A stretch of DNA of 62,349 nucleotides from Bacteroidota bacterium (lineage in GTDB: Bacteria; Bacteroidota; Bacteroidia; J057; JAJTIE01): positions 1 through 62,349 of the forward strand of contig JAHBTG010000008.1 in the NCBI GenBank assembly GCA_019638695.1, given 5' to 3'. A model generated the notes under the pieces. That model saw only the letters and a program-made list of their open reading frames with translations. It did not search any database and was not told the DNA's origin. A program made the position numbers and the translations under genes. This document shows positions 1 through 9,496 of the stretch, in pieces (the first letter of the stretch is position 1; every line of letters begins with the position of its first letter).

Positions 1-2241
1 CGCCAGACTTCCGGTACGTTCTGCAACGACCAGATCACCATCTTTGACGGATATGACGAGACGGCCCCTATCCTCTACGGGCCTATCCAGACAGGTGCCA
101 TACCCCTTGGGCAGCGGGTAGTCTCCACCTGGGGCGTGATCACGGTACGTCATTTTATCAATGACAATAACTGTAACGGTACCGGCTTTGAAGCCGATTT
201 CAACAGCTACGGTACCTACCCCACCGACTATAGCTGGTCTCCCACTACCGGGCTGAGCGACCCCACCTCCCTGAGTCCCCGCGCAGCGCCCAGTGTCACC
301 ACCACCTATACGCTCACCTATGGCGGCGGCTGTACGGACCAGGTAACCGTTACCGTATTACCCAGCGATATGGCGGGTCCTGACCGGACTATTCGCTGCG
401 GAGATAGTGTCTACCTGGGGTTAAAACCCATGCCGCATGGTATTGTGCCCATGCCGCTGCTGGCCGCCACTAATGGCACATCCCGCCAGACCATCCGTCA
501 CCGCGAAGGCAAGCTGCGCGACCACGCCAACCACCTGAATGTGAATGCCGTTACCCCGCATGTGGGTACGCGCTATACCACCATTGCCCCTGTGGGCGCA
601 GACAGCGTAGAGATTGTATTTGTGCAGAGAGCCACCACCGGTACTTTCTGTAACGACATGATCACTGTCTTTGACGGATACGATGAAACCGCTCCTATCC
701 TGTACGGGCCTATCACCACGGGCAGTATACCGGTAGGTACCCGCGTGGTCTCCACCTGGGGTGTGCTGACGGTGCGGCACTTTATCAATGACAATAACTG
801 TAATGGATTGGGCTTTGAGGCCGACTTCAACAGTTTCGGCGATGTTCCCGATTACTATAGCTGGACGCCCACCACGGGCCTGAGCGACCCCACCGCTCCG
901 AATCCCCGTGCCGCACCCAGTACCACCACCACCTATACCTTGTCCTACGGTGGCGGTTGTACGGACCAGGTGACCGTTACCGTATTGCCCAGCGGCATGG
1001 CCGGTCCGGATGTGTCTATAGGGTGCGGGGATAGCGTGTATATAGGTGCCAAACCCATGCCGCATGGTGTGATGTCTATGCGTGTGCCGCTCGTTTCCGG
1101 TGTGGCCAGGGATACCATCCGTCACCGCGAAGGTATCCTGCGTGACCATGCCAACCAATTGAATGTGAATGCTGTGGGCCCGCATGTGGGCACGCGGTTC
1201 ACCTCCATCGCCCCGGTTGGGGCGGACAGCGTGGCGGTTATTTTCCGGGACATGCACACTTCCGGTACGTTCTGTGATGACCAGATCACCATCTTCGACG
1301 GGTATGATGAGACCGCCCCCATCCTGTACGGCCCCATTCGTACGGGTCTGATCCCTGCGGGCACCCGTGTGGTATCTACCTGGGGTGTGCTGACGGTGCG
1401 CCATTTTATTAATGATAATAACTGTAACGGCCGGGGCTTTGAGCTGGATTTTAACAGCTACGGTACCTATCCCACCTATTACAGCTGGACGCCCACCACG
1501 GGTCTGAGTGATCCCACTATCCTGAATCCCAAGGCTGCGCCCAAGGTGACCACCACCTATACCCTGAACTATGGGGACGGCAGCGGCTGTGCAGACCAGG
1601 TGACCGTATACGTCAATCCGCTGGATCTGGCAGGGCCCGACAGGTCGATCACCTGCGGAGACAGCGTGTATATAGGCGCCTGGACCATGCCCTATGGCAT
1701 TTATCCCCAACTGGCGCCAGCCGGCTCGCGCGATACCCTCCGTGCGCGGGTGGGTGTGCTGCGCGATATCGGCAATGCCGGCAATGTGAATATAGGCAGC
1801 CATGTGGGCACGCGATTTACTTCCATCGCCCCGGTAGGTGCGGATAGCGTAGAGCTCATTTTCCGGGATGCGCATACTTCAGGCACCTTCTGCGGAGACC
1901 AGATCACCGTGTTTGACGGTTATGACGAAACCGCTCCGGTGCTCTATGGACCTGTCACTACAGGCAGTATACCGCCGGGTACCCGCGTGGTCTCCACCTG
2001 GGGCGTGCTGACGGTGCGTCATTTTATTAATGACAATAACTGTAACGGCCGCGGTTTTGAAGCGGAGTTTACTGCCCTGGGAGGGGCAGGCACACAATAC
2101 CTGTGGTCTCCCACTACCGGCCTGGACGACCCCACCAGTCCCACACCCAAAGCCGCACCAGCTACTACTACCGTCTATACCCTGACGGTAGACGGCGGTT
2201 GTGCTTCGGATGTCACCGTCACCGTATTGCCTTCTGTGGGA
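1..2241 (+). repeat. Tandem in-frame repeat array, about 206-209 codons per unit
   Basis: Recurrence of the same block (Trp-Gly-Val-Leu-Thr-Val-Arg-His-Phe-Ile-Asn-Asp) at nt 136, 763, 1387 and 2005 gives periods of 627, 624 and 618 bp. Unit starts (Ala-Gly-Pro-Asp block) lie near 370, 997 and 1627. The DNA as well as the protein is closely conserved between these units, unlike the five further units at about 2242-5340, which share only domain-level similarity. This pattern fits recent unequal crossing-over or slippage within the gene. Confidence 0.93.
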
Positions 2242-5200
2242 GTGATGGGTACTATCCCCAATCGCACCATTATGTGCGGGGAGCGCACCCAGCTGGCCTG
2301 GCAGGTGAATATGAATAATGCCGCCAATCCCGGTGATGCCGCACAGGCGATCAAGGCGCCCTTTGGCTGGTATTATGATAATGGCGGTCCTGATGCCAAC
2401 TATACCGGTGCCGCTACTTTTGACCGCATGGAGCTGGTTTCCCCGCTGGGTGCCGGTACCGTGAGTATCACGTTCTATGACCTGAACCTGGGGCATGCTA
2501 CCCACTCCATTATCCTGTATGACGGGCCCACGACCAGCCACCCGGTATTAGCCACCCTTACCGCTGCCAACCCGCAGCTCAACACCACGTTTACTTCTAC
2601 CGGCGGCCAGATCTTGGTGCGTTTCCGCAACACGGGTAACGGCGCTACCGGCCGTGGCTGGACGGCACGTTTTGAAGGGAACCCGGCGTACCCGTTTACC
2701 TATAGCTGGAGCCCCACCGCCGGGCTGGATGATCCTGCAGCCCCGGAACCCTGGGCGAGCCCGGGCAGCACCACCAGCTATACGCTCACGGTAGGTTATC
2801 CTGCACCCAATGCAGCCTGTAACTTCACTCTGCCCGTTACCGTTACCGTTAACCCGCTGACCTTACCCGCCCTGCCGTCTTACCAGATACTGTGCGGGCA
2901 GCAGGTCATGCTGGGTACCACCGTGGCTAACGCCAATAATGCCAATCTTTCCCAGCAGGAGCTGTTCACCATGCCGGCTACCAGCCAGGTGGGTGCCAAC
3001 GGCCTGCGGCACGTGGCTTCGGGCAGCCTGTTTGACCGCGGGGGTGCCGGTGGCAGCTACTACAACAACGAGGATGTCGGCTATACCATTGCACCCATAG
3101 GGGCCACTACCCTCAGCCTCACCTTCCTCTCCGGTTCCGGAGATGGCAGTACGCCTACCAGCGACCGTATAATCATCTACGACGGTAACAGTACCCTGGC
3201 GCCCGTGCTCCTGGCAGAAACGCCGCTGGATAACCTGCCCATAGGGGTGCCTGTTGTTTCTACCACCGGTATGCTGACGGTGCGAATCATTTCCAATAAC
3301 AATAACCTCCAGGGTGCGGGTTTTGCGGCCAGCTGGACTTCGGATGCCCAGTTTACCTATAGCTGGACCTCTACACCTGCCGGGTTTACCTCTACAGATC
3401 CCTTCCCGGTGGTGGAACCCACCGTCAATACCACCTATACCCAGACAGTAACAGTGGTGGGCACGTCCTGTAGTGTGGCGCGCAACCATGCTGTGACGAT
3501 GGGCGCACATGCCAACGTATATCCTGCTCCGGCCAATATTTATTGCGGAGATGTGGTGAACATTGGTATAGATACCAATATCGTCATGGGTGTGAACTAC
3601 AATAACCCTGCCCATCGCTATTACCTGACCGAGGGATGGCTGTATGACCGCGGCGGGCCCACGCAGGATTATGCCAATAATGTGACGGATGAAGTGGTGT
3701 TACAGCCCCTGGGTGCTACGAGTGTATCCATAGAGTTCCTGTCTGCTGCGGGAGACGGCGCCAATGGCGACTGGATCTGGGTATATAATGGCACCAGCAA
3801 TGCCGCCCCGCTGATCTACTCCGGTTCGCTGGATGCGCTGGTGCTCAATACGGTATTCACCGCCACCTCTGGGGCAATGACCGTCCGCATGGTGGCCAAT
3901 AACAACAACCTGCAGGGTGCGGGCTTCCGGGCGCGCTGGACCAGTACCGGCAGTAACATCACCGGCTACAGCTGGACGGGCACCGCTCCTGCGCTGGCTA
4001 CCCTGAGCAGCACCGCTATCCCCTGGCCATCGGTACAGACCGGTGTGACCAATAGCTATACCCTCAATGTGCTGAACAGCTCCGGTTGTGCCATTGCGCA
4101 GGCCCGCACCCTCACCGTCAATAGCCCCACACTTACGGCCACGCCGGTAACGATCCTGTGCGGCGATACGGTGCAGATCGGCAATCCACCCCAGTTTGTC
4201 AGCGATGTATGGATGAGTAACAATACCGGTCAGCGCCATGCCCCTGAGGGTATGTTCTATGATAATGGCGGCCCCGGCGATAACTACCTCCATGCCAACT
4301 GGACGTATACCATTGCGCCCATTGGAGCCACGGTAACCACACTCGTCTTTACGCAAGCTGCCGGCAATGCCCTGGACCGCATCACGCTGTATGACGGTAC
4401 GGGTACTGCCAACCCCATTATCTGGGGGCCGGGCGCGCTGGGAGACCTGCCGCTGAATACCCTCTTTGTGGCCGGTTCCGGGCGTATTACCATCAACTTT
4501 GATGGCGATAACAGTCCCAATACCCTGGCCGGCAAAGGTCCCGGCTGGGTAGCCAGCTGGACCAGCGATGCGCCAGCCTGGACGGCCAGCTGGACGCCCA
4601 CCACGGGCCTGAGCGATCCCACAGCCTTCCGTCCGTATGCTTATCCCTCTGCTACTACCAATTACTCCGTTACCTACAGCAATGGCACCTGTAACCTCAC
4701 CCATACCGCTGTGGTGACTGTGCAGGCAGATCCCACCCCCACACCCCCGGCCAATTTTGCGGGATCCGATGTGAGTATGTGTGCCAATGATGCCCCCGTA
4801 CAGTTGGGAACGGTACTGCCCAAATATGAGGTGAACATTGCCAACAACGCGGTATACCTCACCAGCAGGGGTATCCTGTATGATGACGGCGGCCCGGCGG
4901 GCAATTATACCAATACTACCAAGAACTGGGTGGCTACTATTAGTCCGGCCAATGCACAGCAGGTGCGCCTCACCTTTACGCAAGGGGTGTTCTTTGATGC
5001 CAATGACCGGGTGGAGATCTATAACAGCGCGACGGAAACTGTGTCCAACCGTTTGCTGAGCAGCAGTGTGGATCATGCCAATACCATTCCGTCCGGCACT
5101 ACGATTGTGTCCAATACCGGTATCATCCGGGTGCGCTTCATTACCAACAATGCCAATGTGGCCGCCGGTTTTGCTGCCGAATGGGAGGTGCTGCAGCCCG

Positions 5201-7074
5201 CCGGTGTCAGCAATGTGCACTGGTCGCCCGAACTGGGGCTGGATAACCCGTATACCGCCCAGCCTATGGCCAATCCCCCGGTGACCACCACCTATACGGT
5301 GACGGTGCGTAATGGCAGTTGCGTGGAGCATACGGACCAGGTGACCGTCACGGTAAACCAGACCAACTTCGAGGATTACCGCAGCCTGGTAGACGGTCTG
5401 TGGAGCGACATCAATACCTGGCAGGTGCTGATGCCCGGCCATCCTAATACCACCCTGCTGCTGGCGCCTGAGAACGAAAGCTTCTGGGTAGATGCCGCCA
5501 CGTACAATACCGGCGGTTGCGGACTGGCCACCATACCCGATGCCCGCAGCAAGAACGTCTTTATCCGCCACACGGTGGATATGGATACCAGCATTGCCAC
5601 GGCTATAGGGGTGGACCAGGTGAGCATTGTCAAATACAATGGCTTTGCCGGTAACCTGCGCTTGCCCGCTACCAAGCGCCTGGCATTGCACAGCAGTGGC
5701 ACTACCAATGCCATCAGCGCCCGTCCGGAAGATATCTATAACCAGAGCAGGTTTGAGATCGCAGGGGAATTCCTGCTGGTGGGCGGCCAGCTCTATAATG
5801 AAGACAGCAGCACCGTGGCCTATACCGGCAACGGGGACCAGCAGATGTGGAACGGCAAGTATGGCCGCCTGGAGATTCACAACACCGGGCAGAAATACGT
5901 ATCCGGCGCCAATACGCGGGTCAATACACAAGTGCAGTTCTTCAGTGGTTATGTCACCACCGGCGCCAATGACATTACGCTGGCCCAGGCTTGCGATGTG
6001 CTGGGAGCCGCCTTTGCCGTGGGTTATTTTGTAACGGACGGACTGGGGTCTGTGGTGAAAGAGCACCTGGGCCCCTCCGGTGTGCCGGTGTTCGATTTCC
6101 CCGTAGGACACAGCACTGCCAGCTATAACCTTGCCCGCATGGAGAACAGCGGTGCTACGGATGACTATGCCGTGCGTGTGACAGGCATCTTTGAGAACGA
6201 CCCCACCTTCCCCACGGATGAGCCGGAACTGCCCAATGCCGTTAACCGCACCTGGCATATCGTGGAGGAGACACCGGGAGGCAGCGATGTGACCTTGCGC
6301 CTGCATTGGGTGACGGCTCATGAAAACCCCGGATTTGACCGCACTATTGCCCGCAAGACGCATTATGACAATGCCATCGGCTGGGAATGGAAGAGCCCCG
6401 AAGCGCCTGCTCAGGGCGCCGGGGACTATACCGATCCCTGGTGGTATGAGACAGCCGGGCTCAACCAGTTCTCCCCCTATTCTGTGGCCAGTATCGTTTA
6501 CCCGCTTAACAACGACCGCCTGCGCCTGTGGGGGCACCTGGAAGGCCGCGACGGCCTGCTGACCTGGGAAGGCGACCGAAGCCCCAGTATACACCATTAT
6601 CAACTGGAGCGTATGCAGCTGGAGCCCACTTTCCATCCCTACCAGGTCATTAACGGGCAACCGGCCTTTGTCAATGGTGAGCCTGTGTACCACTACACAG
6701 ATAAAGACCTTGCCGGGCTTACCTACCGCTACCGCGTGCGGGAGTATGACTGGGACGGCCGGGTGACCCTTAGCAACGAAGTGGAGCTTTACCTGGGCAC
6801 GGATAACCAGGTGCGCCTCACCCTGTATCCCAACCCTGCGGTAACCGACCATGCGGTACTCAAGGTGCGGAGTGCGGAGCCCTTCACCATTGAGTATGAG
6901 ATCTATAATACCCTCGGCCAGGTGGTGGGTCGTGCGCCCAAAGCGGATATGGCTGCGGGCACGCACAAGCTGGAAGTGCCGCTGGCACACCTGGCCGCCG
7001 GTACGTATACCGTGCGTACCACCATCAATGGCCGCCTCTTCAATACCCGCCTCATCCGTATGGTGCGGGACTAG
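1..7074 (+). CDS. Giant T9SS-secreted repetitive surface protein (CUB-like/Ig-like repeats), 5'-truncated
   Basis: The frame is open through the left edge, so this is the C-terminal 2357 residues of a longer protein; the GTG at 136 is only the first in-frame start in view. The visible part has about nine units. Each is a CUB-like domain (opening around CGDSVY, then IFDGYDETAP and a GFE-DF ending) followed by a short Ig/PKD-like domain (YSWTPTTGLSDP ... TTTYTL ... CTDQVTVTV). The first three and a half units are nearly identical and the later five have diverged. From about nt 5370 follows a non-repetitive beta-rich region, then an Fn3-like stretch, then a type A T9SS sorting domain (LYPNP near nt 6825, ending in RLIRMVRD). 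The role is inferred: export through the type IX system and anchoring at the cell surface as an adhesin or matrix protein. Ligand unknown. The domain names are motif-based calls made by eye. Confidence 0.9.
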   Translation, partial: RQTSGTFCNDQITIFDGYDETAPILYGPIQTGAIPLGQRVVSTWGVITVRHFINDNNCNGTGFEADFNSYGTYPTDYSWSPTTGLSDPTSLSPRAAPSVTTTYTLTYGGGCTDQVTVTVLPSDMAGPDRTIRCGDSVYLGLKPMPHGIVPMPLLAATNGTSRQTIRHREGKLRDHANHLNVNAVTPHVGTRYTTIAPVGADSVEIVFVQRATTGTFCNDMITVFDGYDETAPILYGPITTGSIPVGTRVVSTWGVLTVRHFINDNNCNGLGFEADFNSFGDVPDYYSWTPTTGLSDPTAPNPRAAPSTTTTYTLSYGGGCTDQVTVTVLPSGMAGPDVSIGCGDSVYIGAKPMPHGVMSMRVPLVSGVARDTIRHREGILRDHANQLNVNAVGPHVGTRFTSIAPVGADSVAVIFRDMHTSGTFCDDQITIFDGYDETAPILYGPIRTGLIPAGTRVVSTWGVLTVRHFINDNNCNGRGFELDFNSYGTYPTYYSWTPTTGLSDPTILNPKAAPKVTTTYTLNYGDGSGCADQVTVYVNPLDLAGPDRSITCGDSVYIGAWTMPYGIYPQLAPAGSRDTLRARVGVLRDIGNAGNVNIGSHVGTRFTSIAPVGADSVELIFRDAHTSGTFCGDQITVFDGYDETAPVLYGPVTTGSIPPGTRVVSTWGVLTVRHFINDNNCNGRGFEAEFTALGGAGTQYLWSPTTGLDDPTSPTPKAAPATTTVYTLTVDGGCASDVTVTVLPSVGVMGTIPNRTIMCGERTQLAWQVNMNNAANPGDAAQAIKAPFGWYYDNGGPDANYTGAATFDRMELVSPLGAGTVSITFYDLNLGHATHSIILYDGPTTSHPVLATLTAANPQLNTTFTSTGGQILVRFRNTGNGATGRGWTARFEGNPAYPFTYSWSPTAGLDDPAAPEPWASPGSTTSYTLTVGYPAPNAACNFTLPVTVTVNPLTLPALPSYQILCGQQVMLGTTVANANNANLSQQELFTMPATSQVGANGLRHVASGSLFDRGGAGGSYYNNEDVGYTIAPIGATTLSLTFLSGSGDGSTPTSDRIIIYDGNSTLAPVLLAETPLDNLPIGVPVVSTTGMLTVRIISNNNNLQGAGFAASWTSDAQFTYSWTSTPAGFTSTDPFPVVEPTVNTTYTQTVTVVGTSCSVARNHAVTMGAHANVYPAPANIYCGDVVNIGIDTNIVMGVNYNNPAHRYYLTEGWLYDRGGPTQDYANNVTDEVVLQPLGATSVSIEFLSAAGDGANGDWIWVYNGTSNAAPLIYSGSLDALVLNTVFTATSGAMTVRMVANNNNLQGAGFRARWTSTGSNITGYSWTGTAPALATLSSTAIPWPSVQTGVTNSYTLNVLNSSGCAIAQARTLTVNSPTLTATPVTILCGDTVQIGNPPQFVSDVWMSNNTGQRHAPEGMFYDNGGPGDNYLHANWTYTIAPIGATVTTLVFTQAAGNALDRITLYDGTGTANPIIWGPGALGDLPLNTLFVAGSGRITINFDGDNSPNTLAGKGPGWVASWTSDAPAWTASWTPTTGLSDPTAFRPYAYPSATTNYSVTYSNGTCNLTHTAVVTVQADPTPTPPANFAGSDVSMCANDAPVQLGTVLPKYEVNIANNAVYLTSRGILYDDGGPAGNYTNTTKNWVATISPANAQQVRLTFTQGVFFDANDRVEIYNSATETVSNRLLSSSVDHANTIPSGTTIVSNTGIIRVRFITNNANVAAGFAAEWEVLQPAGVSNVHWSPELGLDNPYTAQPMANPPVTTTYTVTVRNGSCVEHTDQVTVTVNQTNFEDYRSLVDGLWSDINTWQVLMPGHPNTTLLLAPENESFWVDAATYNTGGCGLATIPDARSKNVFIRHTVDMDTSIATAIGVDQVSIVKYNGFAGNLRLPATKRLALHSSGTTNAISARPEDIYNQSRFEIAGEFLLVGGQLYNEDSSTVAYTGNGDQQMWNGKYGRLEIHNTGQKYVSGANTRVNTQVQFFSGYVTTGANDITLAQACDVLGAAFAVGYFVTDGLGSVVKEHLGPSGVPVFDFPVGHSTASYNLARMENSGATDDYAVRVTGIFENDPTFPTDEPELPNAVNRTWHIVEETPGGSDVTLRLHWVTAHENPGFDRTIARKTHYDNAIGWEWKSPEAPAQGAGDYTDPWWYETAGLNQFSPYSVASIVYPLNNDRLRLWGHLEGRDGLLTWEGDRSPSIHHYQLERMQLEPTFHPYQVINGQPAFVNGEPVYHYTDKDLAGLTYRYRVREYDWDGRVTLSNEVELYLGTDNQVRLTLYPNPAVTDHAVLKVRSAEPFTIEYEIYNTLGQVVGRAPKADMAAGTHKLEVPLAHLAAGTYTVRTTINGRLFNTRLIRMVRD

Positions 7075-7102
7075 TAGGCACCGGATAGCTGGCGTTTCAT
7101 GC

Positions 7103-7135
7103 AGAAGCCGTATCTCTAACTGGGATACGGCTTCT
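7103..7135. terminator. Bidirectional hairpin between convergent genes
   Basis: A perfect 12-bp inverted repeat (AGAAGCCGTATC / GATACGGCTTCT) with a 9-nt loop lies 28 bp after the stop of the giant surface protein and faces the convergent speD-speE gene. No long T tract follows on either side, so it may act as a 3' stabiliser or a weak terminator. The remaining intergenic DNA up to 7364 shows no gene. Confidence 0.7.
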
Positions 7136-7364
7136 TACTGTAGGTAGTTCTCCCAAAAGCCTTTTCTGTAAGGCCGTTATGGTAAGGGCTGTGAATCCTT
7201 ATGTTGACCTTCCGGGCAGGAACACCGTTTCTGGGCAGGAGACCCCTAACTTGTCTCGGCATCCCCAGTGTAGCACAGGGTATGGCAGGAGATTCGGCAT
7301 GGCGATGCTGTAAAGAAGGCAGTGCCTTCCTGTTTCTGTCCTGTAGGATAATCTGGTAGCCTGT

Positions 7365-8660
7365 CTAAACGCGGGTCTTCTCGGCCAGCAGCTGCTTCAC
7401 ATAATTGGGCAGGGCAAAGGCTGCGTGATGAATATCTCCATTGTAGTACTGGAGGCCGTGCTGCTGGCTGAATGCCTCTGTCAGCGCGCTGTCCACAGTC
7501 CTGGGCTGCTGGCCGCCTTTGGCGCAGAGGGCAAAGCTCCAGTTACCTGTGGGGTAGGTGGGGATGCTCATCAGGCCGCAGTGCACATTGCCGGCGCCAA
7601 ATATCTCGCGGAAGCACTGGTAGATCTCCTGGAAGGTCTCCACCTCGTAGCGGGGGCTCTCGCTCTGCACGACCATTACCCCGTCTGCACCGAGGATGCG
7701 GTGCACATGGCGGTAGAAATCGTAAGAGAACAAGCCCTCTGCAGGTCCTTCAGGGTCGGTGCTGTCAATGATCACCAGGTCAAAGGTGCCATTAGGGGAG
7801 TTTTGTACATATTCTATACCGTCTGCCACATGCAGTTCCAGTTTGGGGTTGTCAAACGCCGCCGCTATGGTAGGCAGGTGCTCCTTGCTGGCCTCTATCA
7901 CCATACCGTCTATCTCCACCATCACACAGCGTTCTACCTGCGGGTGGCGCAGCACTTCGCGCACCACGCCGCCGTCTCCCCCGCCAATGACCAGCACTTG
8001 TTTTACGTGCCCATGGGTGTGGATGGCCGGGTGGCTCATCATTTCGTGGTAGACGTATTCGTCTTTTTCCGTGGTCATCACCTTGCCGTCCAGCGTCAGT
8101 AATTTACCATAGGCATAGGTGTCATAGACCTCCACCTTCTGGAAGGGAGACTGCCCGCGGAAGAGCACATCTCCTGTGTGGCGCAGGCTCATGGCAATGA
8201 ACTCATTGCGCTCGGTATACCAGATATTGCGGTGGTATTGCATGGCCGCTACCGAGGTGTCATGATCCTCTGCTTTGCTGGCGGCGCCCTCCTTCAGCTC
8301 GGGCTTGATAAGGCCCAGCTGGCCACGGCCCATCTCAATGGCTGCCCCGTGGCTGGCTTCCAGCGCTTTGTACAGGTACTGGTAGCATACCCAGGGATCC
8401 ACCGTATCGCCGCAGGTAAAGACATCTATGGCGGCGTAGCCAAACTCCGGCCAGGTATGGATAGCCAGGTGGCTTTCCTGGATCACCACCACGCCAGATA
8501 CCCCAAAGGGGTTGAAGTGGTGAAATGTGGAATTGATGACCGTAGCATCCGCCGCCTTGGCCGCATCGATAAAGGATTGTTCAATGTGCGTCACTTCATT
8601 CAGCACATGCTCCGGACAGCCGTAAAACTCTACGATAATGTGTCTTCCCAGGTTTACCAT
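7365..8660 (-). CDS. speD/speE: Bifunctional S-adenosylmethionine decarboxylase / spermidine synthase (SpeD-SpeE fusion)
   Basis: A 431-residue fusion of two consecutive polyamine enzymes. Residues 1-125 are a bacterial SpeD proenzyme: [10 protein letters not shown] at the N-terminus, the self-cleavage site Glu62-Ser63 ([12 protein letters not shown]) that generates the pyruvoyl group, and His68 and Cys83 as expected catalytic residues. Residues 140-431 are spermidine synthase: the SAM-binding fold VIGGGDGG, then DGIEYV and [12 protein letters not shown] for the decarboxylated-SAM/putrescine site. The protein should make decarboxylated SAM and pass its aminopropyl group to putrescine. The ATG at 8660 is preferred to an upstream TTG at 8684 because SpeD families begin with this MxxLGRH sequence. 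It runs in the same direction as the small secreted genes upstream. Such fusions exist in other bacteria, but separate genes are the rule. Confidence 0.93.
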   Translation of the reverse strand: MVNLGRHIIVEFYGCPEHVLNEVTHIEQSFIDAAKAADATVINSTFHHFNPFGVSGVVVIQESHLAIHTWPEFGYAAIDVFTCGDTVDPWVCYQYLYKALEASHGAAIEMGRGQLGLIKPELKEGAASKAEDHDTSVAAMQYHRNIWYTERNEFIAMSLRHTGDVLFRGQSPFQKVEVYDTYAYGKLLTLDGKVMTTEKDEYVYHEMMSHPAIHTHGHVKQVLVIGGGDGGVVREVLRHPQVERCVMVEIDGMVIEASKEHLPTIAAAFDNPKLELHVADGIEYVQNSPNGTFDLVIIDSTDPEGPAEGLFSYDFYRHVHRILGADGVMVVQSESPRYEVETFQEIYQCFREIFGAGNVHCGLMSIPTYPTGNWSFALCAKGGQQPRTVDSALTEAFSQQHGLQYYNGDIHHAAFALPNYVKQLLAEKTRV

Positions 8661-8726
8661 TTGCGCAACTAAAATTTCGCGCAATTTAGGGCATATCCCC
8701 GTGCACAGGCCCGCCTGTGTATGGGA
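8661..8726 (-). promoter_or_regulatory. Two stacked inverted repeats in the speD-speE leader
   Basis: Immediately before the ATG, TTGCGC (8679-8684 on the minus strand) and GCGCAA (8661-8666) form a 6-bp inverted repeat abutting the start codon. Just upstream, CACAGG/CCTGTG (8704-8719) has a 4-nt loop and an outer ATCCC/GGGAT arm. Both could fold in the mRNA leader. The first could limit ribosome access; the second could instead be a terminator remnant of the preceding gene, but it lacks a T tract. Function is not shown. Confidence 0.45.
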
Positions 8727-8752
8727 TTTACCAAAATGTTAATGTAACAAGG

Positions 8753-9103
8753 CTAATGCCGGAACATCAGCAGGTCCTGTGTGCCAAAGCTAGTACGCCA
8801 GGTGGCGGGGATGAGTTGCAGCTGAACATGGGTCTCTGGCAGAAGGTCCGATTTTTTGATCATAGCCCTGTTCAATAATTGCCATTGGGCGACGTTGTCA
8901 TCTGCATATACCGTGACCATGCGTTTGCCTTCGTGCAGAAAGTAACTGGGCCCCCATTGTAATATTGTGATATAGCTAACTACACGACAACCTATAAAGT
9001 CACATCTGAGCTCAAGTGTATCCTGCTTTTCAGTGGGCGCATCCTGCGCCACAAGCCCCAATGGCAGGCAACAGAGAAAGAGTATAGGGAGCAGTTGTTT
9101 CAT
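8753..9103 (-). CDS. Small secreted protein, paralogue of the next gene upstream
   Basis: A 116-residue protein with a clear Sec signal peptide (about residues 1-19, ending LGLVAQ) and no recognised domain. Its last nine residues, TQDLLMFRH, are identical to those of the adjacent 9117-9458 gene, and a Ser-Tyr-Phe...His block earlier also aligns, so the two are tandem duplicates. It has two cysteines close together in the mature part (CDFIGC). The 13-bp gap to the upstream gene suggests one transcript. I do not recognise the family; a periplasmic or outer-membrane-associated role is inferred from the signal peptide only. Confidence 0.8.
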   Translation of the reverse strand: MKQLLPILFLCCLPLGLVAQDAPTEKQDTLELRCDFIGCRVVSYITILQWGPSYFLHEGKRMVTVYADDNVAQWQLLNRAMIKKSDLLPETHVQLQLIPATWRTSFGTQDLLMFRH

Positions 9104-9116
9104 GGCAAAGTGCTGT

Positions 9117-9458
9117 TTAATGTCGGAACATCAGCAGGTCTTGTGTATCCATACGTGTGGTCCAGAGTGCAGAAAGGATCTCAGCCCGGCGTTTGATCCC
9201 TTTTTCCGTGGCCACGGTGTAAAAACGTCGTTGATGCCGGAAATAGGATGAGCTCCTGGATAGTAATACAATTTCCTCCAGGGTGACCACTGGCAGATAG
9301 CAAATGATGTGCTCAGTCCATGGCGACTCGTCAATAATGACCGTTTCCGGCACTGTTATGTTAGCCGTAGTATCCGGTTCGGGCGCTGTGGCTGCCGGTT
9401 GTGCCTGCAAGCCTGTGGCCAGCATACCCCACAGTACCAGTAAATAAATGCCTTTCAT
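9117..9458 (-). CDS. Small secreted protein, paralogue of the next gene downstream
   Basis: A 113-residue protein beginning at the ATG at 9458 (an upstream in-frame start would put 12 extra residues before the signal peptide). The signal peptide covers about residues 1-20 (ending GLQAQ), followed by a Pro/Thr-rich linker and a charged region with SYFRHQRRF. It ends in TQDLLMFRH, identical to its downstream paralogue; the DNA encoding that end is also nearly identical in both copies. It lies 38 bp after the stop of the FHA protein gene. Family not recognised. The conserved C-terminus suggests a sorting or partner-binding tail, which is inference. Confidence 0.8.
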   Translation of the reverse strand: MKGIYLLVLWGMLATGLQAQPAATAPEPDTTANITVPETVIIDESPWTEHIICYLPVVTLEEIVLLSRSSSYFRHQRRFYTVATEKGIKRRAEILSALWTTRMDTQDLLMFRH

Positions 9459-9496
9459 ATGGCTAAATCTAAGGAATCTTTCCCGGGACAGCAAAC

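Noticed and set aside
1-2241. Possible CRISPR-like or DNA repeat array.
   Set aside because: Units are over 600 bp, in frame, and encode domains of one protein.
3700-6990. A 1096-codon open frame on the minus strand, opposite the giant surface protein gene (also 421-1875).
   Set aside because: Its codons lie exactly opposite the sense codons; antisense stops there need sense TTA, CTA or TCA, which this GC-rich gene seldom uses. The translation has no recognisable domains.
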